Below are positions 22,194 to 29,499 of a stretch of 64,000 bases of DNA, piece by piece. The stretch is taken from the NCBI RefSeq assembly GCF_000020605.1, contig NC_012781.1:1923501-1987500 (forward strand). Reading direction: 5' to 3'. Both the position numbers and the translations under genes were made by a program. Each line of letters opens with the position of its first letter. Position 1 is the stretch's first letter. The stretch is from Agathobacter rectalis ATCC 33656 (GTDB taxonomy: Bacteria; Bacillota; Clostridia; Lachnospirales; Lachnospiraceae). The notes beneath the pieces were generated by a model. The model was given only the letters and a program-made list of their open reading frames with translations, was not told the DNA's origin and did no database searches.

Positions 22194-23258
22194 TTATTTT
22201 ACTCTGATGGTGTCTCCTGCGATAATAAGGTTCGGATTCTCAATGCCATTGAGTTGAGCAATCACATTGACCGTAGTTTCATACTTCGCCGCAATACCGG
22301 AAAGCGTATCTCCGCTCTTAATGGTGTAATACTTTTTGTTTCCGGCGTTGATTACGTCCTGGACCTCCTGCCATCTACTGCCAAGAACAGTCCTTCTCAC
22401 TTCATCGTCACCATACTTACCGGCCCACACCTCATCTACAAGTTCCTGCACGGATGCTTTGTCGATGTGATTGATTACATCCTGCACTTCATTGTATCTG
22501 CTACCGAGAGCTGCCTTTCTTGCGTCGCCCCCGCCGAACTCGTCCTTCATCGTTCTGTAAAGTAGGTCGAGTGTGCTGCCTTCCGGCTCTGAAATCTCCG
22601 GCTCCTTGGCTTCATCTCCTGTGCTGGCAGAGAATCCATTGAGACCTGCCTTCTTGATTTCTGTCTCAAAATCACGATAGCAAAAATCTTGATCCACAGT
22701 TCTTCCGCAGATCGTCTTATCGGCAATGTAGTTATACTCTCCTCCGTACTGCCAAATATCGTGACCTGTTACTGGCTCATTTGAAGAATATCTCGCCACC
22801 CAATGAGTGAACCTCTGCAGGCGATCATCGTCTACGTGCGCCTGGAAATGTGAATCAGATGTATATACTCCGACAAAATATCCAGCCTTCTCGCATCTGT
22901 CACAGAACGCAATCACAATATTCGTAAGGACATCTCTGCTGTTGTTCAGCATCTTACCTTCTACGTCGTAGTAGATAGGATATTCAAACTGCTTACCTGC
23001 AATAACTGACAGGAAATGGTCTGCCTCCTGCTCTGCCTCCGCAACAGACTTTGCATTGCCGTAATAGTATGCACCTACCGGAAGTCCGATAGCCTTACAC
23101 TGTGCATAGTAATTTTCAAACTTGCTGTCCTTATACTTGCCATCGTCTGCACCTGCAGCCTTGATAATAGCAAATTTCACTCCTCTTTCATTCCTGGCCT
23201 GCTCAATGCTCATATCTCCCTGCCAGTGTGAAATATCAATACCAAAAAGTTTTTCCAT
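22194..23258 (-). CDS. GH25 lysozyme with CW_7 and LysM domains
   Basis: A 354-residue endolysin that cleaves N-acetylmuramic acid to N-acetylglucosamine bonds. GH25 core: GIDISHWQGDM, the DxE catalytic pair in YPIYYDVEGK, and DIWQYGG. Two CW_7-type repeats follow (LGSRYNEVQDVINHI and LGSRWQEVQDVINAG) with a C-terminal LysM (YYTIKSGDTLSGIA). Both binding modules target peptidoglycan. It is preceded by a small terminator hairpin and its own GGAGG, suggesting tuned expression relative to the second lysin. Confidence 0.95.
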   Translation of the reverse strand: MEKLFGIDISHWQGDMSIEQARNERGVKFAIIKAAGADDGKYKDSKFENYYAQCKAIGLPVGAYYYGNAKSVAEAEQEADHFLSVIAGKQFEYPIYYDVEGKMLNNSRDVLTNIVIAFCDRCEKAGYFVGVYTSDSHFQAHVDDDRLQRFTHWVARYSSNEPVTGHDIWQYGGEYNYIADKTICGRTVDQDFCYRDFETEIKKAGLNGFSASTGDEAKEPEISEPEGSTLDLLYRTMKDEFGGGDARKAALGSRYNEVQDVINHIDKASVQELVDEVWAGKYGDDEVRRTVLGSRWQEVQDVINAGNKKYYTIKSGDTLSGIAAKYETTVNVIAQLNGIENPNLIIAGDTIRVK

Positions 23259-23275
23259 AGAAAATTCCTCCTTAA

Positions 23276-23307
23276 ATCAAAATAAGGGGCAGCTTTTCAG
23301 CCACCCC
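23276..23307 (-). terminator. Terminator-like hairpin between the two lysin genes
   Basis: A 9-bp stem (arms 23299-23307 and 23286-23294, two G-T pairs) with GAAA loop is followed on the minus strand by TTATTTTG. Confidence 0.6.
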
Positions 23308-23329
23308 GATGTGATACCTTTTTCAGAAC

Positions 23330-24034
23330 TTATGCTTTGATTAACTTTCCTTTTTTGAGAAGATTAACCATCTTGGTGTTCTGCGCTGCGGTATATGCGT
23401 AGTTTGTAATGCCATTTGCGGCTGCAATCTTGGCCCGGTGCGCCTTCGATGTGTCTTTTTCGCCCACTGCAGCAAGCGCCGTAATAATAGACCCCGATGT
23501 TCCTTCATACTTAGGATAATAAGTATTTCCGTGTCTCGGGTTTCCGGAAACAACAACTACCGTATGTCCTTTGGTCTTTGTGACGAGTACATCACCGTTG
23601 AACAATTCCGTCTTGGAAGTTACCGCAATCGCTTCCATAAACTGTCCGGTTGCCTTCAATGCCGATGCCTCAGAAGCCGTATTGAAATTTCCTGGATCAA
23701 AGCCAGCTTGGATGCAGCACGCTCTCACAAGTGAACTGCAGTCTGCCTCTGTCTTTACAGAAATTTTAGAGAGCTTTCCGACTCTTCTCAGCTGTTCGAT
23801 CACATTGCTTCTATGTCCCTGGCAATATCCGATATTGTTGTTTCTGCATCCCTGCAGCATAGCTTCTGCGATGGCGTTTGCTACCGTGATGCTCTTCGGT
23901 CTCAGACAGTACCAGCCTTTTGAATGGACGTAATACGCCTGGGTTGATACCTCGTTTCCAGTCTGATCTCCCGGTTTTCCTCCGGAAATGTGACCGTTCT
24001 CGTCAATTCTCGCGCTTCCAACTACTAAACTCAT
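23330..24034 (-). CDS. NlpC/P60 or CHAP-type cysteine peptidase endolysin (234 aa)
   Basis: Start chosen at ATG 24034 (7 bases after AGGAGG). The catalytic cysteine is in TEADCSSLVRACC, the histidine in KGHTVVVVSG; NGDVLVTK is the strand before it. The C-terminal about 50 residues (YAYTAAQNTKMVNLLKKGKLIKA) resemble a cell-wall or coupling module. It cleaves peptide stems. It adds a second lysin to the module. Confidence 0.85.
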   Translation of the reverse strand: MSLVVGSARIDENGHISGGKPGDQTGNEVSTQAYYVHSKGWYCLRPKSITVANAIAEAMLQGCRNNNIGYCQGHRSNVIEQLRRVGKLSKISVKTEADCSSLVRACCIQAGFDPGNFNTASEASALKATGQFMEAIAVTSKTELFNGDVLVTKTKGHTVVVVSGNPRHGNTYYPKYEGTSGSIITALAAVGEKDTSKAHRAKIAAANGITNYAYTAAQNTKMVNLLKKGKLIKA

Positions 24035-24050
24035 GGTTCTTCCTCCTAAC

Positions 24051-24078
24051 AAAAATAGGGCAGTCTTTCGACCGCCCT
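24051..24078 (-). terminator. Terminator between holin and cysteine-peptidase endolysin
   Basis: A 9-bp stem (24070-24078 with 24057-24065) and GAAA loop, then ATTTTTG on the minus strand. It would limit read-through from holin into the lysin, leaving downstream expression dependent on leak-through or another start. Confidence 0.7.
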
Positions 24079-24100
24079 GTGCTTACGATATGTTCTCAGA

Positions 24101-24322
24101 TTACTCCTCATCCTCACTGTTGGAGCCGATGTTGGCTGAGTCAGTCAAACCTTCACCGATGATGTACGCCACTACGGACGCTCCCGCCATAATGAGTGCT
24201 GTAACCTGTGTTGCCGTGTTGTCTGTGCCGCCAGTAGCCAGGATCATCATAGATACGAATGACGCTACCGCAGTCCATAACTTTCTGCTTGTAAGTTTTC
24301 TAACCCAATCAATTTTCTTCAT
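24101..24322 (-). CDS. Phage holin (73 aa)
   Basis: A small membrane protein with a basic N-terminus, one hydrophobic segment at about 15-33 (LWTAVASFVSMMILATGG) and a second at about 38-58 (VTALIMAGASVVAYIIGEG), and an acidic tail. Size, topology and neighbouring lysins fit a class II holin that permeabilises the membrane at lysis time. Confidence 0.85.
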   Translation of the reverse strand: MKKIDWVRKLTSRKLWTAVASFVSMMILATGGTDNTATQVTALIMAGASVVAYIIGEGLTDSANIGSNSEDEE

Positions 24323-24338
24323 GTTTCTTTACCTCCTG

Positions 24339-24800
24339 TTATAAAAATGAATTTTTTTCCATGCACTTCTGATAAACTTTGTCTATCTCGGCAATGGCAT
24401 TTACCGCTTTGCTGTTCTTATATTCCGGATGCTCTGCGCAATAACGCTCGTAGTCCGAAACATCATCCAAAATCTGATTGAAGAACTCCTCGGAATGTTT
24501 GACATCCCTTCTCAACTCGTCGGCAAATCGCAGGATTCTTGTGCGGCATTCGTCCGCATCATCTTTATCCATACGCCTTTCGAGCTTGTTGTGCTTTTCT
24601 CCCAGGTCTTTTAACTCTTTCTGCACTGATTCCAACTTATCCATAACGTCCTTATTCATCGACTTTCCGATGGCTCTCATACCGTTTCCGATAATCTTTC
24701 CAACTGCAGACCACGGATTTACCTTGATGGGCGTAATCTGCACCAGTGTCAAGAACAGCAGTAGCGCTCCACCACTTGCGAGAATTTCATTCAAAGACAT
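24339..24800 (-). CDS. Phage membrane-anchored coiled-coil protein (153 aa)
   Basis: Start chosen at ATG 24800 after AAGGAGGTAAAAGAGCCA. An N-terminal hydrophobic segment (ILASGGALLLFLTLVQIT) is followed by a coiled coil (KDVMDKLESVQKELKDLGEKHNKLERRMD), then helical residues ending in YERYCAEHPEYKNSKAV. I recall this family just upstream of holin in Clostridia phages; it probably belongs to the lysis module. Confidence 0.7.
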   Translation of the reverse strand: MSLNEILASGGALLLFLTLVQITPIKVNPWSAVGKIIGNGMRAIGKSMNKDVMDKLESVQKELKDLGEKHNKLERRMDKDDADECRTRILRFADELRRDVKHSEEFFNQILDDVSDYERYCAEHPEYKNSKAVNAIAEIDKVYQKCMEKNSFL

Positions 24801-25077
24801 TGGCTCTTTTACCTCCTTCCCAAACGCACCGTAATTCCCACGGCACGTCCGTAATATCTGCCGCCTTTTCACCCAAAATGGCCTCTATTACTGCATAAAG
24901 AATGGCATCCGCGCGCGGGTCCTTATCGAACCGGTACAGATGCCATACCAACTGATTATGCAGATTGATTAGAAGGATTTCGTTTTCCTCTGTCTCTTCC
25001 CAGTGCAGGTCGTGTGCCGCTTTTTCCAATCTGTCATAGTCGTAAAACTCGGCATATGGGATTCTTTTATGCTGCAT
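24787..25077 (-). CDS. Phage hypothetical protein (96 aa)
   Basis: A 96-residue protein of unknown role, with a YDYDRLEKAAHDLHWEETEEN helix. It lies between XkdX and the lysis module and overlaps the next gene by 14 bases. I considered it as an accessory-variability-determinant substitute, but it lacks a four-helix bundle signature. Confidence 0.6.
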   Translation of the reverse strand: MQHKRIPYAEFYDYDRLEKAAHDLHWEETEENEILLINLHNQLVWHLYRFDKDPRADAILYAVIEAILGEKAADITDVPWELRCVWEGGKRANVFE

Positions 25078-25095
25078 ACATACCTGCCCTTCGCC

Positions 25096-25200
25096 TTACT
25101 CTGCCTTTAACATTTTATCAACGGATGCTCTCCACCTGGTCGGCACTTCGTCGATAGTCATGTTTCCGAGCTTAATCTGTGTGTAGTAAAATTTAGCCAT
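25096..25200 (-). CDS. XkdX-family protein (34 aa)
   Basis: ATG 25200 overlaps the end of the upstream gene by 8 bases. The 34-residue product, opening MAKFYYTQIKLGNMTIDEVP, matches the XkdX family, small proteins that follow baseplate/fibre genes in PBSX-like phages. Its presence beyond the RT shows the DGR sits within the tail-fibre block. Confidence 0.8.
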   Translation of the reverse strand: MAKFYYTQIKLGNMTIDEVPTRWRASVDKMLKAE

Positions 25201-25552
25201 TTACAATCACCTCCGCTAACTCAATAATTGCAGACTCCACGGCCTCCAAACGCTCGATGATGGTAGGCTCACCGGCTGCTTCTGCCTCTTTGTCAGCGGC
25301 ATCTTCCTCGGTACCGCCTTCTCCGATGGTCCACCAGTACTCGAAGTTGTTGTTCACCTCTGTTTTGGTAACTGTGCCCTTGTGTCTGAGCTGCACCTCG
25401 TCGCATTCATAAACGATGGTTGAATCTCCACCCTCTTCCATAGGCTCCTTGGTGGTTTTCTTGATGTTCTTTCTCAGAATGATGTCCGTACCGCCATGAA
25501 TAGGAAACACCTCGATCTTAGGCGGCTGCAATGAGTAACATTCTTTGTTCAT
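25193..25552 (-). CDS. Phage tail-region hypothetical protein (119 aa)
   Basis: Start chosen at ATG 25552 after GAAAGGAG; the frame overlaps the end of the RT gene by 35 bases. It opens MNKECYSLQPPKIEVFPIH and has a C-terminal acidic helix (IIERLEAVESAIIELAEV). The pattern is that of short fibre-assembly or tail-associated proteins. No Avd-like signature. Confidence 0.6.
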   Translation of the reverse strand: MNKECYSLQPPKIEVFPIHGGTDIILRKNIKKTTKEPMEEGGDSTIVYECDEVQLRHKGTVTKTEVNNNFEYWWTIGEGGTEEDAADKEAEAAGEPTIIERLEAVESAIIELAEVIVNG

Positions 25553-26774
25553 ACTTGACATACTCCTTTCTGCCGTAGCGTGATACGCTTTGTGCGGCAA
25601 TCTTAAATAAATTCTGCATATTGTACTTAATGGAGCAACCCTGGCTGTTGCTGTACTTTGTCCACCCTTTGTACGCCATAATTCTGCAGGCTCGCCACCA
25701 TGGGATATATCCTAAGCGTTCCAAATCGACGGCAGCTCTCAAAAACTGTCTCCGGATACGCTTAAACACCCTGCTTCTTATAATGGTGTACGTTCTTCGT
25801 ACAACGAACCCCATCATATCTACGCCCTGCGTCCTTTTATGACTTCCGCCTTGTCTCATTCTGTGAAATTCTTTCTCTTCCTCGAATGATGAAATGTGGT
25901 ATATCTGCCAGGCCGGCTTTACGTCCAATCCCAGCGTTGATTTACTCCATCTCGTAGCTTTTTTGAGCGCTTTCGTCAGCTGTGAGAAGTAGCCATAAAC
26001 TGTAAAATCGTCTGCATAGCAAACGATAGCTTTTACCATTTTGGTCTGTACCCCTCTTCTTGACTGACTCAGGCTCAACAGGTATCTCAAAACATAGCTC
26101 ATAACATAGTTAAAGAGCCACGACGGAAGATACCCGCCTATACAAAGATGCTCTCCTGGGTAATTTTCCATAAGAGCACCCAGGTACCAAATTAAAACTT
26201 TATTCTTGCCAATATCTCTTTTTAGCAAGTTCATAACACACTCTACCGTTACGGACGGATATGCCTTGTGAATATCACACTTGACCACATCCAGCCTTCC
26301 GGTAAACTTACGCCTTAAAATCCTTTCGATTTTCCGTTTGCCTGCCAGCTGCCCTCTTCCTGGAATGCTTCCGTATTGAATCGGCAGTAACTTCGCATGG
26401 AACAATTCCTCTAATGAGTAAACCGCTATGTATTCCATTATCTGCTGATCCGGATATTCCTGGCATATATTTCTGAGCTTGTGAGTCAATCCATCTTCTC
26501 GCTGGAACTGGCGAATTGGGCGCAATTTCAAATCTCTGTTTCTGATGCGCTGTGTTAATTCTTCTGCTATTGCATCCGTAGCTGTGTATATTTTTTGCTT
26601 TGTACCGTCAAGGAACTCTTGCGCAAGTTCCTGTTCGGTCACCAGGCCTGTGTTCAGAAGCAATCTCTGAAAATCTCTTCTTTTGTACTTCCCATCAAAT
26701 GCCTTGCGAACTGCAGGTATATTAAATTCTGTGTTTTCCACATCTACCTTCGCAGGTTTGCAGTATGTTTTCAT
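25518..26774 (-). CDS. Diversity-generating retroelement reverse transcriptase
   Basis: A 418-residue reverse transcriptase. RT motif 2 is YGSIPGRGQ (about 134-142), motif 3 VVKCDIHKAYPSV with catalytic Asp167, motif 4 IGGYLPSWLFN (about 212-222), motif 5 VCYADDFTVYG with the YADD active site (253-256) and motif 7 MMGFVVRRTY. DGR enzymes copy the template RNA into cDNA with errors at adenines; the adjacent repeat pair shows that pattern. Motif 4 has SW where most DGR enzymes have SQ. It lies 134 bases past the template repeat on the same strand. Confidence 0.95.
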   Translation of the reverse strand: MKTYCKPAKVDVENTEFNIPAVRKAFDGKYKRRDFQRLLLNTGLVTEQELAQEFLDGTKQKIYTATDAIAEELTQRIRNRDLKLRPIRQFQREDGLTHKLRNICQEYPDQQIMEYIAVYSLEELFHAKLLPIQYGSIPGRGQLAGKRKIERILRRKFTGRLDVVKCDIHKAYPSVTVECVMNLLKRDIGKNKVLIWYLGALMENYPGEHLCIGGYLPSWLFNYVMSYVLRYLLSLSQSRRGVQTKMVKAIVCYADDFTVYGYFSQLTKALKKATRWSKSTLGLDVKPAWQIYHISSFEEEKEFHRMRQGGSHKRTQGVDMMGFVVRRTYTIIRSRVFKRIRRQFLRAAVDLERLGYIPWWRACRIMAYKGWTKYSNSQGCSIKYNMQNLFKIAAQSVSRYGRKEYVKYEQRMLLIAAA

Positions 26775-26908
26775 AATTGCTTTCCTTTCGTGTATATCAT
26801 CTGGTTATTACCGGCGACGTTCGCTTTCGCTACTAGCCGCCGCTGGTTTCAAATAATTTTCGCACATAAGCGTGTGCTGTATGGTGCAATGAATGATATA
26901 CTCTCTAA
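26775..26908 (-). ncRNA. DGR spacer RNA between template repeat and RT
   Basis: A 134-base non-coding segment that would form the 3' part of the template RNA. On the minus strand it contains GGCGGC/GTCGCC (one wobble) enclosing a GC-GAAA-GC hairpin. In the Bordetella phage system the equivalent spacer of similar length is needed for cDNA synthesis. Function here is inferred from position and structure. Confidence 0.55.
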
Positions 26909-27062
26909 CCAGTTGAACCGACAGAGCCGTTCCAGTTCGCATCGCCGACGGAATTGTTCGAGTTACGGCACGCGAGACCCGCATTGCCACCGTTGTTCAA
27001 GTTGCCCCAGCACCAACCGGCGCGGACCCCGGACGCGGCGGGATTGCAGTTGAAGCCAGCCT
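26909..27062 (-). repeat. DGR template repeat (TR)
   Basis: A 154-base repeat that aligns with the variable repeat at a constant offset of 264. From 26911 to 27062 there are 17 mismatches, at 26913, 26930, 26931, 26937, 26942, 26958, 26963, 26964, 26984, 26985, 26994, 26996, 26997, 27002, 27003, 27045 and 27051. All 17 are A on the coding strand of the TR; 26 adenines are available in this stretch. The 126 non-adenine positions are unchanged. In the target frame it has eleven AAY (Asn) codons plus one GAT and one ACT at the variable places. Confidence 0.95.
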
Positions 27063-27159
27063 CTGTCACACCATACAACCCATTTTATTAACTCTTGCAA
27101 CAGTTAATATCTTAGTGGGGCCTGCCGCCCCTCTTGCCTTACAGGCAATTCACCCTGCT
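27063..27159 (-). other. Gap between target gene and TR with three hairpins
   Basis: Three perfect inverted repeats: GGGGC/GCCCC at 27117-27131, TTGCCT/AGGCAA at 27134-27148 and TTAACT/AGTTAA at 27088-27107. No gene is present; the accessory gene avd that often occupies this position is absent. The hairpins immediately follow the VR and may serve as target-recognition structures. Confidence 0.6.
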
Positions 27160-28854
27160 TTACCCAGCCAGTCCAGGTGAACCGACAGAGCCGCACCAGT
27201 ACGCACCGCCGACGGAATTGTCCGAGGGACGGCACGCGAGACCCGCAACGCCACCGTCGCGCAAGGCGCCCCAGCACCAACCGGCGCGGACCCCGGACGC
27301 GGCGGGATAGCAGTAGAAGCCAGCCTTACAGCCGACGCCGCTACCGCTTGCGTCGATACCAAGAGGCCACTCAACATCTGAAATGGCGGTATCTTCGATG
27401 TAAGTCCACTTTCCTGTTGTACCTTTCGGAATGACCATCGTTAAGGCTGTCAGCTTTTTGTAGTCCTCGGTAATTGCTGTTCCGCTTACTTTGGACTGAT
27501 CTTCGCAAACAAAGCAGTCAAAGTTATAGTCTCCGTTTTCATCGGTGCTCCACTGCCATAATTCATCGCTAATGATTAAATATGAGCCGTTCATAAACTC
27601 GATTTTCTGCAGCATACCCGGCTCTTTTCCGTTGGTGTAATTGTACTTGCTTCCGTCAGTTCCAAGTACATCATCATTCCAACCGGACCAGTAAGGATCG
27701 GTGCTTAAATATGTGCTTCCGGCTGTTGTGTCGAATGTGGTACCACCGTTATCCACATAAACTGCAGAGTATGTGGTACCGCCGATTTCAACGTCCTTGA
27801 TTGCAGTAATGAGCTTGTTTCTGCAGACGGAATAGTTGCTCGCAGTATTTCTATCTGTGCCACTCTGAATGCCGATCTGAACACTGCTTCCAACAAATAA
27901 ATTTGCCGCCTGCTCGGGTGTCAAAAGGACTCTTTCAACGCCTTCCTCAGAATATGCAGCCGTGTACTGGTAGTTATAACTAGAGCAGCCTTCGATTGTT
28001 CCGGAGTTGCCTTTTCTTGCATATTTAAGACGCATCATACGGTCAAGGAACTTGATCGTCTTTCCGCTCGCTCCACTATACTGTGTTCCTCTGTCTCTCC
28101 ATTTGGTAACACCTGCAGTATGAGAAGTCCAGTTTACCGGAGCTAAGCCGGTTCCGCAGGTGATTTTTCCACTTGCGCCGATTCCTGCGTAATACTTAGG
28201 TCTCGCTGCATACGCATAAACTCTACCGGTGCGATCTCTTCCTTCCGGCCATAATTCGTAACCGGTTGACTGGTGGCATTTCATTTTTAAGTAACGGTAT
28301 CCGTCCTCGTCCCACTCTTTCGTGTAGGTATTTTTCTGTAATACCCAGCAAAGATGTTCGCCGGAGCGAACGTCTTTAATATCATCGATATGCTCAACAT
28401 AGAAAATCTCGTGGCTTCCGTCTGTTTTCTTCTCTGCAGATACTTCCAGGCACCAAAACTGAGGAAGATGTGCAAAGTCATCCTGCCCCTGCGTCTTTGC
28501 AGTAGATGGAACGCATTTCAAGCCAACGCTGTCGTCCGTTAATTCTCCGATGGCTGTAGAGCTGGTTGCGAACAGTGGGAATGAGACACCATGCACTCTG
28601 TCGTCCTCGAGGACTCTGCCGAACCATCTTTCCAGCATTTCTACCTTTGTGAATTTGCTTGCGTCGTACTGTGATTTCCACCATTCGATGAAAAGATTGT
28701 CAACCTGCTCTTTGCTGGTACACTGTGCAACCATGTACTTATAGCAAAGGTCGGCTGCACCAGGGTTTGCACCACCTGCCACAGCCATTTTCTGCATTTC
28801 CATGAGAGCTTTCATCGTCGATTCTCTCGGAATATTGATTACATTGTCAGACAT
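27160..28854 (-). CDS. DGR target: phage receptor-binding/fibre protein with variable C-terminus (564 aa)
   Basis: The last gene of the tail-fibre block, likely the adhesin displayed on the fibre tip. N-terminal helical attachment region, central beta-rich domains, and a C-terminal domain ending in the VR. The C-terminal 50 residues (GFYCYPAASGVRAGWCWG, ALRDGGVAGLACR, SVGGAYWCG) resemble the C-type-lectin/formylglycine-enzyme fold used by DGR targets, in which the scaffold residues stay fixed and surface residues vary. Twelve residues differ from what the TR would encode. The start ATG has no nearby alternative. Confidence 0.9.
   Translation of the reverse strand: MSDNVINIPRESTMKALMEMQKMAVAGGANPGAADLCYKYMVAQCTSKEQVDNLFIEWWKSQYDASKFTKVEMLERWFGRVLEDDRVHGVSFPLFATSSTAIGELTDDSVGLKCVPSTAKTQGQDDFAHLPQFWCLEVSAEKKTDGSHEIFYVEHIDDIKDVRSGEHLCWVLQKNTYTKEWDEDGYRYLKMKCHQSTGYELWPEGRDRTGRVYAYAARPKYYAGIGASGKITCGTGLAPVNWTSHTAGVTKWRDRGTQYSGASGKTIKFLDRMMRLKYARKGNSGTIEGCSSYNYQYTAAYSEEGVERVLLTPEQAANLFVGSSVQIGIQSGTDRNTASNYSVCRNKLITAIKDVEIGGTTYSAVYVDNGGTTFDTTAGSTYLSTDPYWSGWNDDVLGTDGSKYNYTNGKEPGMLQKIEFMNGSYLIISDELWQWSTDENGDYNFDCFVCEDQSKVSGTAITEDYKKLTALTMVIPKGTTGKWTYIEDTAISDVEWPLGIDASGSGVGCKAGFYCYPAASGVRAGWCWGALRDGGVAGLACRPSDNSVGGAYWCGSVGSPGLAG
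27173..27326 (-). repeat. DGR variable repeat (VR) in the target gene
   Basis: Aligned to the TR with offset 264. Asn codons of the TR read Tyr, Tyr, Ala, Arg, Asp, Val, Pro, Asp, Asn, Tyr and Cys in the VR; Asp reads Gly and Thr reads Pro. The unchanged stretch at the 3' end (15 bases near 27178-27193) may be the homing-initiation segment. Confidence 0.95.
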
Positions 28855-28856
28855 TT

Positions 28857-29084
28857 TTAACCCTCCTTGATGATAATATTTAAGCCGCCGTCCGATTCAT
28901 CGAACGCCAGCTGCGCTTTAGCATTTTGAATTTTTGTGATGTCCCTGCGATTTGCAATAGTATTTTCAAATGCACACATAGGTCCTGCATTGATATTGCT
29001 CGCATGGTTCGAGTCTGTCGTTTCGGTAATCTTCATAGTGTCAGAGAATACCGCAGTCTCGCTTTTTACTGTGTAATCTTTCAC
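28857..29084 (-). CDS. Tail-fibre region protein (75 aa)
   Basis: Start GTG 29084 lies 6 bases after AAGGAGG. The product carries SETAVFSDTMKITETTDSNHASNIN and an INII tail; the pattern is common in phage fibre-associated proteins. It ends 3 bases before the DGR target. Confidence 0.6.
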   Translation of the reverse strand: MKDYTVKSETAVFSDTMKITETTDSNHASNINAGPMCAFENTIANRRDITKIQNAKAQLAFDESDGGLNIIIKEG

Positions 29085-29103
29085 GTTTTGCCTCCTTCCT
29101 GGC

Positions 29104-29499
29104 TTAGAAGATGTCGTCAAGCACGTATGTCTGTTCTACATCATCATCCTTGCCCTTCCTGGTAAAAGTCTTGATGCACACAATGTCGCCATTGGTGTCA
29201 TACAATCCGATTTCGCTGATCTCTTTTCCAGCAAGTTCACTCTCTGCAAGGGTACATTCGTATCTGCAGGTTGTGTCATTCGGGAATGTGTAACCATCAA
29301 TGGCTTTGCGGAACAATTCCTTATTGAGCTTAGACTGAGATTCCGTCGGCGCAATGACCGTACCGGAACTGCTTACACCGCCTTCGCCAAACACCATACC
29401 GATAATCTTCGGAAGCGTAATGGCTCCGGCACGTGCCTTAACCAGGTTCTCCCTAGCTTTCTTCGTGACCACCACGTTTTTGCTCTTTTCTGTACTCAT
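29104..29499 (-). CDS. Phage tail-collar/fibre N-terminal protein (131 aa)
   Basis: A 131-residue protein with KNVVVTKKARENLVKARAG and ISEIGLYDTNGDIVCIKTF, the signatures of phage tail-collar/DUF3751-type fibre attachment domains. Four-base overlap with the baseplate gene upstream. It probably links the fibre to the baseplate. Confidence 0.75.
   Translation of the reverse strand: MSTEKSKNVVVTKKARENLVKARAGAITLPKIIGMVFGEGGVSSSGTVIAPTESQSKLNKELFRKAIDGYTFPNDTTCRYECTLAESELAGKEISEIGLYDTNGDIVCIKTFTRKGKDDDVEQTYVLDDIF

Noticed and set aside
24787-25552. The two small genes after the RT as candidate Avd accessory proteins
   Set aside because: Neither has the basic four-helix bundle pattern, and both lie downstream of the RT rather than between target and TR.
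26808-27377. Two minus-strand frames over the TR and VR (26808-26990 and 27150-27377) with similar proteins
   Set aside because: They share sequence only because TR and VR are repeats; the frames are shifted from the target gene and lack ribosome sites.
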